Source: JASBTN01 sp965228805 (GTDB lineage: Bacteria; Pseudomonadota; Alphaproteobacteria; Rhodobacterales; Rhodobacteraceae). Taken from it: 64,000 nt of DNA. Location: positions 1,984,001 through 2,048,000 of the forward strand of contig NZ_CBDDIE010000003.1 of NCBI RefSeq assembly GCF_965228805.1, in the 5' to 3' direction. A program made the position numbers and the translations under genes. The notes under the pieces were generated by a model. It made no database searches. It saw only the letters and a list, made by a program, of their open reading frames with translations, and was not told where the DNA came from. This document shows positions 18,722-27,321 of the stretch, one piece after another (positions within the stretch are counted from its first letter, which is position 1; every line of letters starts with the position of its first letter).

Positions 18722-19923
18722 TGCAAGTTTCCTATGACGTGGTGATCGTCGGTGGCGCCGTGATCGGATCCGCCGTGGCCTATTTCCTGACCGCGAACCC
18801 GGATTTCGACGGCTCGGTCTTGATCGTGGAACGCGACCCGACCTTTGCCCAGGCCTCGACCTCGTTGAGTTCCTCTGCGATCCGCAACCAGTTCTCGAAC
18901 CCGATCAACGTGCAGATCGGCCAGTTCGGCACCAAGTTCATCCGCGAGTTCGCCGAGGTGATGGAGGTGGACGGCGAAAAGCCCGACCTGAACTTCCACG
19001 AGGGCGGCTATCTGTTCCTGGCCTCGACCGACGAACAGGTGCAGATCCTGCGCGAAAACCACGTGGTGCAGAAAAGTCTGGGCGCCGATGTGGTGCTGTG
19101 GGAACCCGAACAGATCAAGGCGGCTTTCCCGCATCTGCGCGTGGATGACCTGCAACTCGCCAGCTACGGCCAGTCGGGCGAAGGGTGGTTTTCCAACACC
19201 GGCCTGATGAACGGCTTTCGCAAGAAGGCCCGCGCGCAGGGGGCGGATTACCTGGTAGACGAGGTGGTCGATATTGCCCGCGAGGGTGACCGGATCACCG
19301 GCGTGGTTCTGAAAAGCGGGCAGCGCATTGCCTGCGGCACACTGGTCAATGCCTCCGGTCCCCGGGCTGCACAGACCGCCGCCATGGCCGGGCTGACGGT
19401 GCCGGTCGAGCCGCGCAAACGCTCGCTCTTCGTGTTCGACTGCGCCAAGACGCCCGAGGGCACGGCGACGGTGAACAACGGCCGCTTGCCCTTGATGATC
19501 GACCCCTCGGGCAGTTTCTGCCGCCCGGAGGGCAAGTATTTCCTGTCCGGCACCGTGCCGACCGAAGATTTGGCGGTGGACTGGGATGATTTCGAACCCC
19601 GCCATGACGAGTTCGAGCGGATCTGGATGGACCTGGCCGAACGGTCCGAGGCTTTCGAGGCGATCAAGCTGGTGAACTTCTGGGCCGGGCATTACGCCTT
19701 CAATACGCTCGATCACAACGTCATCGCGGGACCCCATAACGAGGTGAAGAACTTCATCTTTGCCAATGGGTTCTCGGGCCACGGGTTGCAGCAATCCCCC
19801 GCCGTGGGGCGTGGCGTGGCCGAATGGATCACCTATGGTGCCTTCAAATCGCTCGACCTGACGGAAATCGGCTATGATCGGGTTGTGCGCAACGAACCCT
19901 TCCTGGAAAAGGCGGTGATCTGA
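18718..19923 (+). CDS. FAD-dependent amino-acid oxidase/dehydrogenase (DAO family, FOXRED1-like)
   Basis: This 401-residue protein has only the DAO domain: VVIVGGAVIGSAVAYFL at the N-terminus and FIFANGFSGHGLQQSPAVGR near the C-terminus, as in sarcosine oxidase, glycine oxidase and FOXRED1-type flavoproteins. Unlike the four DAO-GcvT proteins in this window it has no GcvT domain and no WHAAG motif. It should oxidise an amine or N-substituted amino acid. Its ATG overlaps the preceding stop, and an ATG follows immediately at 18721. It closes the operon. Confidence 0.87.
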   Translation: MMQVSYDVVIVGGAVIGSAVAYFLTANPDFDGSVLIVERDPTFAQASTSLSSSAIRNQFSNPINVQIGQFGTKFIREFAEVMEVDGEKPDLNFHEGGYLFLASTDEQVQILRENHVVQKSLGADVVLWEPEQIKAAFPHLRVDDLQLASYGQSGEGWFSNTGLMNGFRKKARAQGADYLVDEVVDIAREGDRITGVVLKSGQRIACGTLVNASGPRAAQTAAMAGLTVPVEPRKRSLFVFDCAKTPEGTATVNNGRLPLMIDPSGSFCRPEGKYFLSGTVPTEDLAVDWDDFEPRHDEFERIWMDLAERSEAFEAIKLVNFWAGHYAFNTLDHNVIAGPHNEVKNFIFANGFSGHGLQQSPAVGRGVAEWITYGAFKSLDLTEIGYDRVVRNEPFLEKAVI

Positions 19924-19946
19924 CCCGCCATCACCTGGTTGAACTC

Positions 19947-20864
19947 ATGACCGAAAACCGTCTCCGCCTGCCTCCGTTGAACGCGCTGAAAGCGTTCCAT
20001 GCCGCTGCGCGTCATGCGTCGATCCGGGGCGCGGCGGATGAGCTGTTGGTCACACCTCAGGCGGTCAGCCAGCAGATCAAGCTGCTGGAGGACACGTTGC
20101 AGGTAAAACTGTTCGAACGGCGCGGGCGGTCGATCGAACCGACCGAGGCGGCGATCCTGTTGGCGCGTTACGTGGACGCCGGGTTCGAGGAGTTGGCCGA
20201 GGGCGTGCGCCGGGTCACCAACCGCAAGTACAAGGACCGCATCACGCTGAACGTCTCGCCCTATTTCGCCACGCGCTACCTGCTGCCGCAGCTTGAGACC
20301 TTTCGTGAATTCGTGCCGCAATCGGACCTGCGCATGACCACCATGGTCGAGACGCCGGACTTCGCCCGCGATGACATCGACGTGGCGGTGCAATGGGGCT
20401 ATGGCAACTGGGGCGATTTGGAGGCGACGCTGCTTTTGAAGGATCACAAGGTGATCTGTTGCGCGCCGGAAGTGGCCGAGAAGGTCAAGGCGCCTAAGGA
20501 CCTGCTGGGCCAGACCCTGCTGCATCCGGTGCTGCAGAACACGCTCTGGTCGGACATCCTGCGGTTTCTGGGGCTGGACCTGCCCGAAACGACCTCGGAA
20601 ATCGCCTTTCATGATGCCGCCACCATGCGTCGCGCGACCCTGTCGGGCATGGGCATGGGGCTGGTGTCACGGGCCGACGCGCTGAAGGACATCCGTTCGG
20701 GCGACCTGGTGGCACCCCTGGGCGTTGAGCTGATCCGCGACATGCCCGACGCGCAGGTGCCCGGCTTCTACCTGGTTCTGCCACGCGCGCATCGGCGGGT
20801 CAGCGGGGTCGCGAATTTCTGCGATTGGGTAACGGCACAGGATTGGGAGGGAACCGCCACATGA
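19947..20864 (+). CDS. LysR-family transcriptional regulator (GcvA-like)
   Basis: This 305-residue LysR protein has its HTH at about residues 8-66 (LNALKAFHAAARHASIRGAA, then VTPQAVSQQIKLLE) followed by a sensor domain. It lies 23 bases behind the oxidase gene on the same strand and overlaps the next SDR gene by ATGA at 20861. It is therefore probably transcribed with its neighbours and may control the long 3-20 kb operon. The effector cannot be told from sequence. Confidence 0.9.
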   Translation: MTENRLRLPPLNALKAFHAAARHASIRGAADELLVTPQAVSQQIKLLEDTLQVKLFERRGRSIEPTEAAILLARYVDAGFEELAEGVRRVTNRKYKDRITLNVSPYFATRYLLPQLETFREFVPQSDLRMTTMVETPDFARDDIDVAVQWGYGNWGDLEATLLLKDHKVICCAPEVAEKVKAPKDLLGQTLLHPVLQNTLWSDILRFLGLDLPETTSEIAFHDAATMRRATLSGMGMGLVSRADALKDIRSGDLVAPLGVELIRDMPDAQVPGFYLVLPRAHRRVSGVANFCDWVTAQDWEGTAT

Positions 20865-21613
20865 GCGATGCCATTTCGGCAATTGTGACCGGCGCGGCCT
20901 CGGGTATCGGCGCGGCCGTGGTGCGGCGCCTGGCGATGCCGGGCGCGCGGCTGACCCTGCACACCCGCCATAGTGAGGCCCGCCTGCAAGCTGTGGCCGA
21001 AGCCGCCCGCACCGCTGGGGCCCATGTCGACTATGTGCTGGGCGATCTGGCTGATCCCGAGGTCGCTCCCCGGCTTGTCGCTAGCCATCAGGCGCGGTTC
21101 GGTAGTCTGGACGCGCTGGTGGCAAACGCCGGTTTCCCGCTGCTCACCGCCTTGGAGGATATGACACCTCAGGACGTCGACTATGCCTTTCGTGGCAACA
21201 GCCAGAGCCTGTTCGCCCTGGCCCAGGCCTGCCTGCCGCTGCTGCGCGGTTCCGAACGGGGACGTATCGTTACCCTGGGCAGTTTCACCGCCCATGTGTT
21301 TCGCACGGATATGCCGCAGTTTCCCGCCTCTGCCGCGTCGAAGGGCGCGGTCGAAGTGGCCACACGAAGCCTGTCGCTGGCGCTGGCCAAGGATGGGATC
21401 ACCGTGAACTGCGTCGTGCCCGGCTACATCCGCAAGGACGCGGGTACGGCGGACGGGCTGGACGCGGTCACCCTGGCCGAGATCGAAGGCCGCATTCCCC
21501 TGGCCCGGCTTGGCACGCCCGAGGACGTGGCCCATGCGATCTGTTTTCTACTGGGGGTCGAAGCCGGTTACATGACCGGCCAGGTGCTGCACGTAAACGG
21601 CGGGTTGATCTGA
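20861..21613 (+). CDS. SDR-family protein lacking the catalytic tyrosine
   Basis: This 250-residue SDR has a normal cofactor loop (TGAASGIG, 10-17), ANAG at 88-91, Ser141 and Lys161. The expected YxxxK tyrosine, however, is Ser157: the segment reads PQFPASAASKGAV. The DNA at this codon is tct. The rest of the fold, including the C-terminal GQVLHVNGG, is intact, so the gene is not obviously decayed. It may be an altered-mechanism enzyme, a binding protein or inactive. ATG 20861 overlaps the LysR stop. Confidence 0.85.
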   Translation: MSDAISAIVTGAASGIGAAVVRRLAMPGARLTLHTRHSEARLQAVAEAARTAGAHVDYVLGDLADPEVAPRLVASHQARFGSLDALVANAGFPLLTALEDMTPQDVDYAFRGNSQSLFALAQACLPLLRGSERGRIVTLGSFTAHVFRTDMPQFPASAASKGAVEVATRSLSLALAKDGITVNCVVPGYIRKDAGTADGLDAVTLAEIEGRIPLARLGTPEDVAHAICFLLGVEAGYMTGQVLHVNGGLI

Positions 21614-22008
21614 GCCGGAACCCGTTCTGGGGCAACAGTATCACTATCGCACCGAATGTCAGGTCATCCATCGCGGTGACCTCGCGAACGTTCAGCTGGA
21701 TCAACTCGAAGAGGGCATCGGGGTCCGGAGCGTTCCCTTCACGGGCAGTTAAGAGGGGCCTCGACGCGAGTATGTGTGCACCTTTATCACTTTGGAAATA
21801 AACCACTATTGCGCTTCGATGGCGGAACTTGCGCAATCCGCGCAGATATCATTTCCCAGTATATACGGTAGCGTATGCTTGGGCGGGCATGGTGCAATTA
21901 AATGGTAAACAATAATTATCAATAGATATTTTTGAGTAAATCTTTTTGAGTGGATTTTGGAATCGTTTAACAACGCAAAAACGCGAACAAGCTCGGAAGG
22001 CAAAAGCG
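21614..22008. other. 395-bp intergenic region upstream of glmS
   Basis: I find no convincing gene here. It is more AT-rich than its surroundings, mainly at 21890-21960, and must hold the promoter of the glutamate mutase operon. It contains three small structures: ATTGCGC/GCGCAAT arms at 21808-21814 and 21831-21837, an ATACG-GTAG-CGTAT dyad at 21863-21876, and a direct repeat of TTTTTGAGT at 21929-21937 and 21943-21951. I looked for a cobalamin riboswitch and did not recognise its conserved core. Confidence 0.5.
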
Positions 22009-22503
22009 ATGCTGAACGAAATCTCGGAATTCAAGGTCGTCCTCGGAGTGATCGGCGCCGACTGCCACGCCGTTGGGAACAAGATCCTGACCACGGTGCT
22101 GACCGGCCAGGGGATCGAGGTCGAGAACCTCGGTGTCATGGTCAGCCAGGAGGAGTTCATCTCTGCTGCGATCGAGGGCGGGGCGGACGCCATCCTGGTC
22201 TCGTCGATCTACGGCCATGGCGAAATCGATTGCCAGGATTTCCGCGCCCGGTGTGAGGAACGCGGGCTGGACAACATCATCCTCTATGTTGGCGGCAACC
22301 TGGTGATCGGCAAACGCGACTTCGCCTCGGTCGAGGCGCAGTTCAAGGCGATGGGGTTCGACCGGGTGTTCAAGCCCAGCGTGGACCTGGATGCCGTGTG
22401 CCAGATGCTCAAGGACGATATCCGCGCCAAACGTCCGGCAGCGTATGGTCACAACTCCGCCGGTATGTGGAGCCAAGCCGCCGTCTACGACAAGACTTCC
22501 TGA
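22009..22503 (+). CDS. glmS: methylaspartate (glutamate) mutase, small cobalamin-binding subunit S
   Basis: This 164-residue protein is a stand-alone B12-binding domain. It shows Asp18-x-His20-x-x-Gly23 (GADCHAVGNK), where His20 is the lower cobalt ligand, the SSIYGHGE segment at 65-72 and the Gly-Gly pair at 95-96. With GlmE it converts L-glutamate to (2S,3S)-3-methylaspartate using adenosylcobalamin. The start at ATG 22009 has GGAAGG eight bases upstream. The C-terminal tail of about 25 residues goes beyond the core fold. glmE follows after a hairpin; the usual glmL gene is not between them. Confidence 0.93.
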   Translation: MLNEISEFKVVLGVIGADCHAVGNKILTTVLTGQGIEVENLGVMVSQEEFISAAIEGGADAILVSSIYGHGEIDCQDFRARCEERGLDNIILYVGGNLVIGKRDFASVEAQFKAMGFDRVFKPSVDLDAVCQMLKDDIRAKRPAAYGHNSAGMWSQAAVYDKTS

Positions 22504-22529
22504 CACTACCGACAACCTGACGAAGCGAC

Positions 22530-22548
22530 CCGGTGCCCATGGCACCGG
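22530..22548 (+). other. stem-loop between glmS and glmE
   Basis: CCGGTGCC and GGCACCGG form a perfect 8-bp stem with a CAT loop. It lies in the 63-bp gap between the two mutase subunit genes and has no T-run, so mRNA processing, stability or attenuation is more likely than full termination. Confidence 0.45.
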
Positions 22549-22566
22549 CCCGAGAGGGATGGGCCC

Positions 22567-24042
22567 ATGCTGGATGCAATGGACATATCGAACACCCGCC
22601 TGGACCGCACCACGGTCGAGGCCGAACGCGCCGAGGTTCTGAACACCTGGCGCACCGGGGCAGAGGCCTGTTTCAAACGGGGCACCGCGCTGCAAACTGC
22701 CCTGCCGGAGGAGAAACGCTTCTCTGCCGCCTTGGCCCGGGCCGAGGCCGAGGGTCAGACGCTCTTGCAGCCACGCGCCGGTGTGGCGCTGCTGCGTGAA
22801 CATACCGAGCTGTTGAACGGGCTTGCGCCTTACTGCGACGTGCTGCCGACCACCGTGGATGCCTACACCCGCCACAACCGCTACGCCGAGGCGCAGGCGG
22901 GCATCGACCGCTCGCGCGCGGCAGGCACCTCTTTGCTGAACGGCTTTCCAGCGGTGAACCACGGGGTCGATGGATGCCGCCGCCTGATCGAGGACCTGCC
23001 CAAACCCGTACAGGTGCGCCACGGCACGCCGGACGCGCGGCTGATGGCGGAGATCACCCTGGCCGCCGGGTTCACCAGCTACGAGGGCGGCGGGATCAGC
23101 TACAACATCCCCTATGCCAAGAAGGTGCCGCTGGCGCAATCGATCCGACATTGGCAGTACTGTGACCGGCTGGTGGGGCTTTACGAGGAAGCGGGCATTC
23201 GCATCAACCGCGAGCCCTTCGGCCCCCTGACCGGCACGCTGGTGCCGCCCTTCGTCAGCCACGTGGTTGCGATTCTGGAAGGATTGCTGGCGCTGGAGCA
23301 GGGGGTGAAATGCATTACCCTCGGCTACGGCCAGGCAGGCAATATGGCGCAGGATATTGCCGCTCTGCGCAGTCTACGCAAGGTGGCGCATCACTACTTC
23401 CTGGCCGCGGGCCACGAGGATTACCAGCTGACCACGGTGTTCCACCAGTGGATGGGAGGTTTCCCCGAGGATGAAGCCAAGGCCACCGCCGTGATCTGCC
23501 TTGGGGCGATGGCCGCGAAATACGCTCGCGCAACCAAGATCATCGTGAAAACCCCGCATGAGGCCAGCGGCATCCCCACACTGGAGGCCAACCAGGCGGG
23601 CCTGCTGGCGACGCGGCAAATGGTCAATATGGTCTCGGATCAGGGCCAGATGAACACGACCGAGATCGCCCAGGAGGTCGAGATGATCGAGGCCGAGGTT
23701 CACGCGGTCATGCGTCGGATTCTGAAACTGGGGCAAGGCGACATTGCGCGCGGCGCGGTGTTGGCCTTCGAGGCGGGCGTGATGGACGTGCCCTTCGCCC
23801 CCGCCGCCGCCAATGCCGGGCGCCTGACCCCGGTGCGCGACAATTTTGGCGCCATTCGCGTGTTCGATCAGGGCGACGTGCCGCTGCCCGCCGATGTGAT
23901 CGCCTTTCACCGCGACAAGATCGCCGAACGGGCCCGGGCCGAGGGGCGCGAAGCATCGTTCAACATGGTGGTGGATGATGTGAACGCCATTTCCGCCAGC
24001 AAACTCATCGGGCGGCCGAGCGTGGCCCCTTCCAAGACCTGA
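22567..24042 (+). CDS. glmE: methylaspartate (glutamate) mutase, large catalytic subunit E
   Basis: This 491-residue TIM-barrel subunit binds the substrate and catalyses the radical carbon-skeleton rearrangement with the GlmS-bound coenzyme. The VRHGTPDARLMAEI segment (near residue 140) carries the arginine that holds the glutamate carboxylate. The following GFTSYEGGGISYNIPYAKK is highly characteristic of the family. The length matches known GlmE/MutE proteins (about 480-490). Methylaspartate ammonia-lyase follows after 9 bases, so the product is processed directly. Confidence 0.95.
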   Translation: MLDAMDISNTRLDRTTVEAERAEVLNTWRTGAEACFKRGTALQTALPEEKRFSAALARAEAEGQTLLQPRAGVALLREHTELLNGLAPYCDVLPTTVDAYTRHNRYAEAQAGIDRSRAAGTSLLNGFPAVNHGVDGCRRLIEDLPKPVQVRHGTPDARLMAEITLAAGFTSYEGGGISYNIPYAKKVPLAQSIRHWQYCDRLVGLYEEAGIRINREPFGPLTGTLVPPFVSHVVAILEGLLALEQGVKCITLGYGQAGNMAQDIAALRSLRKVAHHYFLAAGHEDYQLTTVFHQWMGGFPEDEAKATAVICLGAMAAKYARATKIIVKTPHEASGIPTLEANQAGLLATRQMVNMVSDQGQMNTTEIAQEVEMIEAEVHAVMRRILKLGQGDIARGAVLAFEAGVMDVPFAPAAANAGRLTPVRDNFGAIRVFDQGDVPLPADVIAFHRDKIAERARAEGREASFNMVVDDVNAISASKLIGRPSVAPSKT

Positions 24043-24051
24043 GACAGACAG

Positions 24052-25299
24052 ATGAAGATCAGAAACATCACCTTCTCGCCCGGCTTCGCCGCCTTCTATT
24101 TCGACGATCAAAGCGCCATCAAGGCGGGGGCGAAGCAGGACGGGTTCACCTACCTGGGCGAGGCCGCAACGGATGGTTTCGAGCAGATCCGCCAGCGCGG
24201 CGAGAGCATCTCGATCCTGCTGGAACTTGAAAACGGCCAGATCGCCGAGGGTGACTGTTCTGCTGTGCAATATTCCGGCGCCGCCGGGCGCGACCCGCTG
24301 TTTACCGCCGCGCGGTTCATTCCCTATCTGCAGGCCCATGTTGCGCCGCTGTTGATCGGGCGCGATATCGACTGTTTCCGCGAGACCGCCGCGTTTTTCG
24401 ATACGCTGGAGGTCGAGGGCACCCGTCTGCACACCGCCATCCGCTACGGGCTCAGCCAGGCGTTGCTGGACGCTGCCGCCAAGGCCACCGGGCGGCTGAA
24501 GGTCGAAGTGATTTGCGCCGAATATGACCTGCCGTTGATCACGGAGCCGCTGGCCCTGTTCGGCCAAAGCGGCGATGATCGTTACGGTGCGGTGGACAAG
24601 ATGGTGTTGAAACGGGTCGATGCGCTGCCCCACGGGCTGATCAACAACGTGCAGACCAAGCTGGGCGAGAACGGCGGCAAGCTGAAGGAATATGTCACCT
24701 GGCTGACCGGCCGCATCCAGACCCTGCGCCCGGATGCGAGCTACACCCCCGAACTGCATATCGACGTCTATGGCACCATCGGGCTGATTTTTGACAATGA
24801 CCCAGCGCGGATCGCCGATTACCTCTGCGTGCTGGAACGCCGCGCGGCGCCCTTTCAGCTGTCCATCGAAGGACCTGCGGATGCGGGATCGAAAGAGGGG
24901 CAGATCGCTCTGCTGGGCCAGATCAAATCGGCGCTGGCGGCGCGTGGAAGCTCCGTGCGCATCGTCGCGGATGAATGGTGCAACACGCTGGAAGACGTCA
25001 TTGACTTCGTTGATGCCGACTGCTGCGACATGGTGCAGATCAAGACGCCGGACCTGGGCAGCCTGCACAATACGATCGAAGCGGTTTTGTACTGCAAATC
25101 CAAGGGTGTGGCGGCCTACCAGGGCGGCACTTGCAACGAGACCGATATCTCCGCCCGCGCCTGTGTCAACGTGGCCCAGGCCACCCGGCCGGAACGGGTT
25201 CTGGTCAAACCCGGCATGGGGTTCGACGAGGGCATGACCATCGTCGCCAATGAAATGCACCGCAACCTGGCCCTTCTGTCAGCACGAAAGGCGGCTTGA
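24052..25299 (+). CDS. mal: methylaspartate ammonia-lyase
   Basis: This 415-residue enolase-superfamily enzyme eliminates ammonia from 3-methylaspartate to give mesaconate. All key residues described for the family appear at the expected places: His194 (PHGLINN), the Mg ligands Asp238 (HIDVYG), Glu273 (IEGP) and Asp307 (ADEWCN), and the base Lys331 (QIKTPDLG). It is therefore very likely active. It sits between the mutase genes and the CoA-transferase gene, one base before the latter. Confidence 0.96.
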   Translation: MKIRNITFSPGFAAFYFDDQSAIKAGAKQDGFTYLGEAATDGFEQIRQRGESISILLELENGQIAEGDCSAVQYSGAAGRDPLFTAARFIPYLQAHVAPLLIGRDIDCFRETAAFFDTLEVEGTRLHTAIRYGLSQALLDAAAKATGRLKVEVICAEYDLPLITEPLALFGQSGDDRYGAVDKMVLKRVDALPHGLINNVQTKLGENGGKLKEYVTWLTGRIQTLRPDASYTPELHIDVYGTIGLIFDNDPARIADYLCVLERRAAPFQLSIEGPADAGSKEGQIALLGQIKSALAARGSSVRIVADEWCNTLEDVIDFVDADCCDMVQIKTPDLGSLHNTIEAVLYCKSKGVAAYQGGTCNETDISARACVNVAQATRPERVLVKPGMGFDEGMTIVANEMHRNLALLSARKAA

Positions 25300-25300
25300 G

Positions 25301-26461
25301 ATGAGTGACTACGTGAAACCCTACGAAGGCCTGACCGTTGTTTCTCTGGAACAGGCGGTGGCGGCGCCGCTCGCGTCCTGCCACTTCGCCCAGGGCGGCG
25401 CGCGGGTGATCAAGATCGAGCGCGACAGCGGCGATTTTGCGCGCAAATATGACCAGGCGGTGAAGGGCTCGGCCTCGTATTTCGTGTGGGCCAACCACGG
25501 CAAGGAGAGCCTGTGTCTGGACATCAAGGATCCGGGCGATGCGGCGCTGTTGCACCGGATCCTGGATACGGCGGATGTGTTCATCCAGAACCTCGCGCCG
25601 GGCGCCATTGGTCGGGCCGGGTTCGGATCGGAGGTGTTGCGCGCCCGCAATCCGCGCCTGATCACCTGTGATATCTCGGGCTATGGCGAGGCGGGCAGCT
25701 ATCAGGATATGAAGGCCTATGACTTCCTGGTGCAATGCGAAAGCGGGCTGGTGGCGGTCAATGGCGCGCCGGGGGCGCCGGGGCGAATTGGTGTGTCGGT
25801 CTGTGACATTGGTGCCAGCATGAACGCGATCATCGGCATTCAGAAGGCCTTGGTCGCACGCGAACGCACGGGGCAGGGGAGCGCGGTCAAGGTGTCCCTG
25901 TTCGACACCGCTGCCGACTGGATGACCGTGCCCTTGATGCACACGGTCTATGCGGGCAAGGCGCCGCAGCCGGTTGGGCTGCACCACCCGTCCATTGCGC
26001 CCTATGGCGGGTTTGAAACCTCGGATGGCGAGGTGTTGGCGATCTCGATCCAGAACGAACGGGAGTGGAAACGACTCTGCGCCGAGGTCTTTGGCCAGCC
26101 CGATCTGGCTGCGGATGCACGCTTCAGTGATGCCGCCAGGCGCGTGGAAAACCGCGCGACGCTGGATGCCATCGTGGCCGGGTTTTTTCTGACCAAGACC
26201 CGCGCCGAGCTGGAACCGATGCTGCGTGCCGCCGCCATCGCCTATGGCGCGGTGAACTCGGTCGAGACCTTCGCAGACCACCCGCAACTGCGCCGTACCC
26301 CGGTGACGCTGGAAAATGGCGAGACCGCCCATTTGGTCGCTGCCCCGGTGCAGCACAGTTTCGAACCCGCTGAACCGGAGTTCGGCCGGGTGCCTGCGCT
26401 GGGCGAGCATTCGGCGGCGATCCGGGCGGAGTTCGCGGATTGCGCGGTGCTGGCCTCATGA
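25301..26461 (+). CDS. class III CoA-transferase (CaiB/BaiF), probable citramalate or mesaconate CoA-transferase
   Basis: This 386-residue family III CoA-transferase has the N-terminal VVSLEQAVAAPLASCHFAQ, the GARVIKIER segment and the probable catalytic Asp in VSLFDTAADW. Such enzymes move CoA between carboxylic acids through an aspartyl-CoA adduct. Lying between methylaspartate ammonia-lyase and a CitE-like lyase, it most plausibly makes (S)-citramalyl-CoA from citramalate and succinyl- or acetyl-CoA; mesaconate is an alternative acceptor. ATG 25301 directly follows the mal stop. It overlaps the lyase gene by ATGA at 26458. Confidence 0.88.
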   Translation: MSDYVKPYEGLTVVSLEQAVAAPLASCHFAQGGARVIKIERDSGDFARKYDQAVKGSASYFVWANHGKESLCLDIKDPGDAALLHRILDTADVFIQNLAPGAIGRAGFGSEVLRARNPRLITCDISGYGEAGSYQDMKAYDFLVQCESGLVAVNGAPGAPGRIGVSVCDIGASMNAIIGIQKALVARERTGQGSAVKVSLFDTAADWMTVPLMHTVYAGKAPQPVGLHHPSIAPYGGFETSDGEVLAISIQNEREWKRLCAEVFGQPDLAADARFSDAARRVENRATLDAIVAGFFLTKTRAELEPMLRAAAIAYGAVNSVETFADHPQLRRTPVTLENGETAHLVAAPVQHSFEPAEPEFGRVPALGEHSAAIRAEFADCAVLAS

Positions 26462-27321
26462 TCCGGTCGTATCTGTTTACCCCCGCGCATCAGGAGAAGC
26501 TGGTGGCCCGCGCCCATGAACGCGGCGCGGATGCGGTGTTGCTGGATCTGGAAGACAGCGTGCCCCTGGCGAACAAAGCTGAGGCGCGGGAGGCGTTGGC
26601 GGGCAGCGTGGCGCAGCTGCACGGGAAGGGCGTCCATGTGGTTGTACGGGTGAACCGTGATCTTCTAGGCTGCGCCTCGGATCTGGAGGCTGCAGTCCTG
26701 GCAGGCGTTGATGCGGTCATGCTGCCCAAGGTAGTTGGTCCCGACCATGTGGCGCTGGTCGATGAATGCCTGTCCGCTTGTGAACGGGCGGCGGGGAGGG
26801 CGGATCGCTCTGTCGGGCTGATTGCGCTGATCGAAACCCCGGCGGCGCTGCTGAAAGCGCCCGAGATCGCCGCCACCCCACGCCTGACCGCGCTGGCGCT
26901 GGGCACCGAGGATTTCGCCACGGAGTGCGGGTTCGCGCCCGCGCCGGAGAACCTTTTCGCCCCGGCGCAGCAGCTGATCCTGGCCGCCCGCGCCGCCGGG
27001 GTTCAGGCCGTCGGTCTGCCCGGATCTATCGCGGAAATCCGCGACATGGCGCGGTTTGCGGCCACCGCCCGACAGGCTAAAAACATGGGCTTTGATGGGG
27101 TGCTCTGCATCCATCCGAAACAGGTGGCCGAGGTCAACGCGGCCTTCGCCGTGAGCGAAGAGGAACGCGCGCAGGCCGCGCGGATCATGGCGGCCTTCGA
27201 CCAGGCCCTGGCCGAGAACTGCGCGGCGGTGGAGCTGGACGGAAAGATGATCGACCCGCCCATCGTGGCCCGCGCCCAGGCTCTGCTGGCTACGCCAGGT
27301 CGCCGAAAAAGCCCTGCATGA
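26458..27321 (+). CDS. HpcH/HpaI/CitE-family lyase, probable citramalyl-CoA lyase
   Basis: This 287-residue protein belongs to the CitE/malyl-CoA lyase group: SYLFTPAHQEKL at the start, LLDLEDSV with the metal-binding acidic residues, VVRVN, IETPAAL and CIHPKQV. It should split citramalyl-CoA into pyruvate and acetyl-CoA, ending the methylaspartate route. Related family members cleave malyl-CoA or citryl groups, so the exact substrate rests on context. The gene is coupled to the CoA-transferase gene (ATGA). Its 3' end overlaps the convergent LysR gene by 32 bases. Confidence 0.87.
   Translation: MIRSYLFTPAHQEKLVARAHERGADAVLLDLEDSVPLANKAEAREALAGSVAQLHGKGVHVVVRVNRDLLGCASDLEAAVLAGVDAVMLPKVVGPDHVALVDECLSACERAAGRADRSVGLIALIETPAALLKAPEIAATPRLTALALGTEDFATECGFAPAPENLFAPAQQLILAARAAGVQAVGLPGSIAEIRDMARFAATARQAKNMGFDGVLCIHPKQVAEVNAAFAVSEEERAQAARIMAAFDQALAENCAAVELDGKMIDPPIVARAQALLATPGRRKSPA

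Noticed and set aside
21468..21836. Minus-strand frame of 122 codons partly in the gap before glmS
   Set aside because: About 40 percent of it is antisense to the SDR gene, it has no recognisable domain and no ribosome-binding site.
21614..22008. Cobalamin riboswitch before glutamate mutase
   Set aside because: I could not recognise the conserved B12-box or core pairing by eye; only small dyads are visible.
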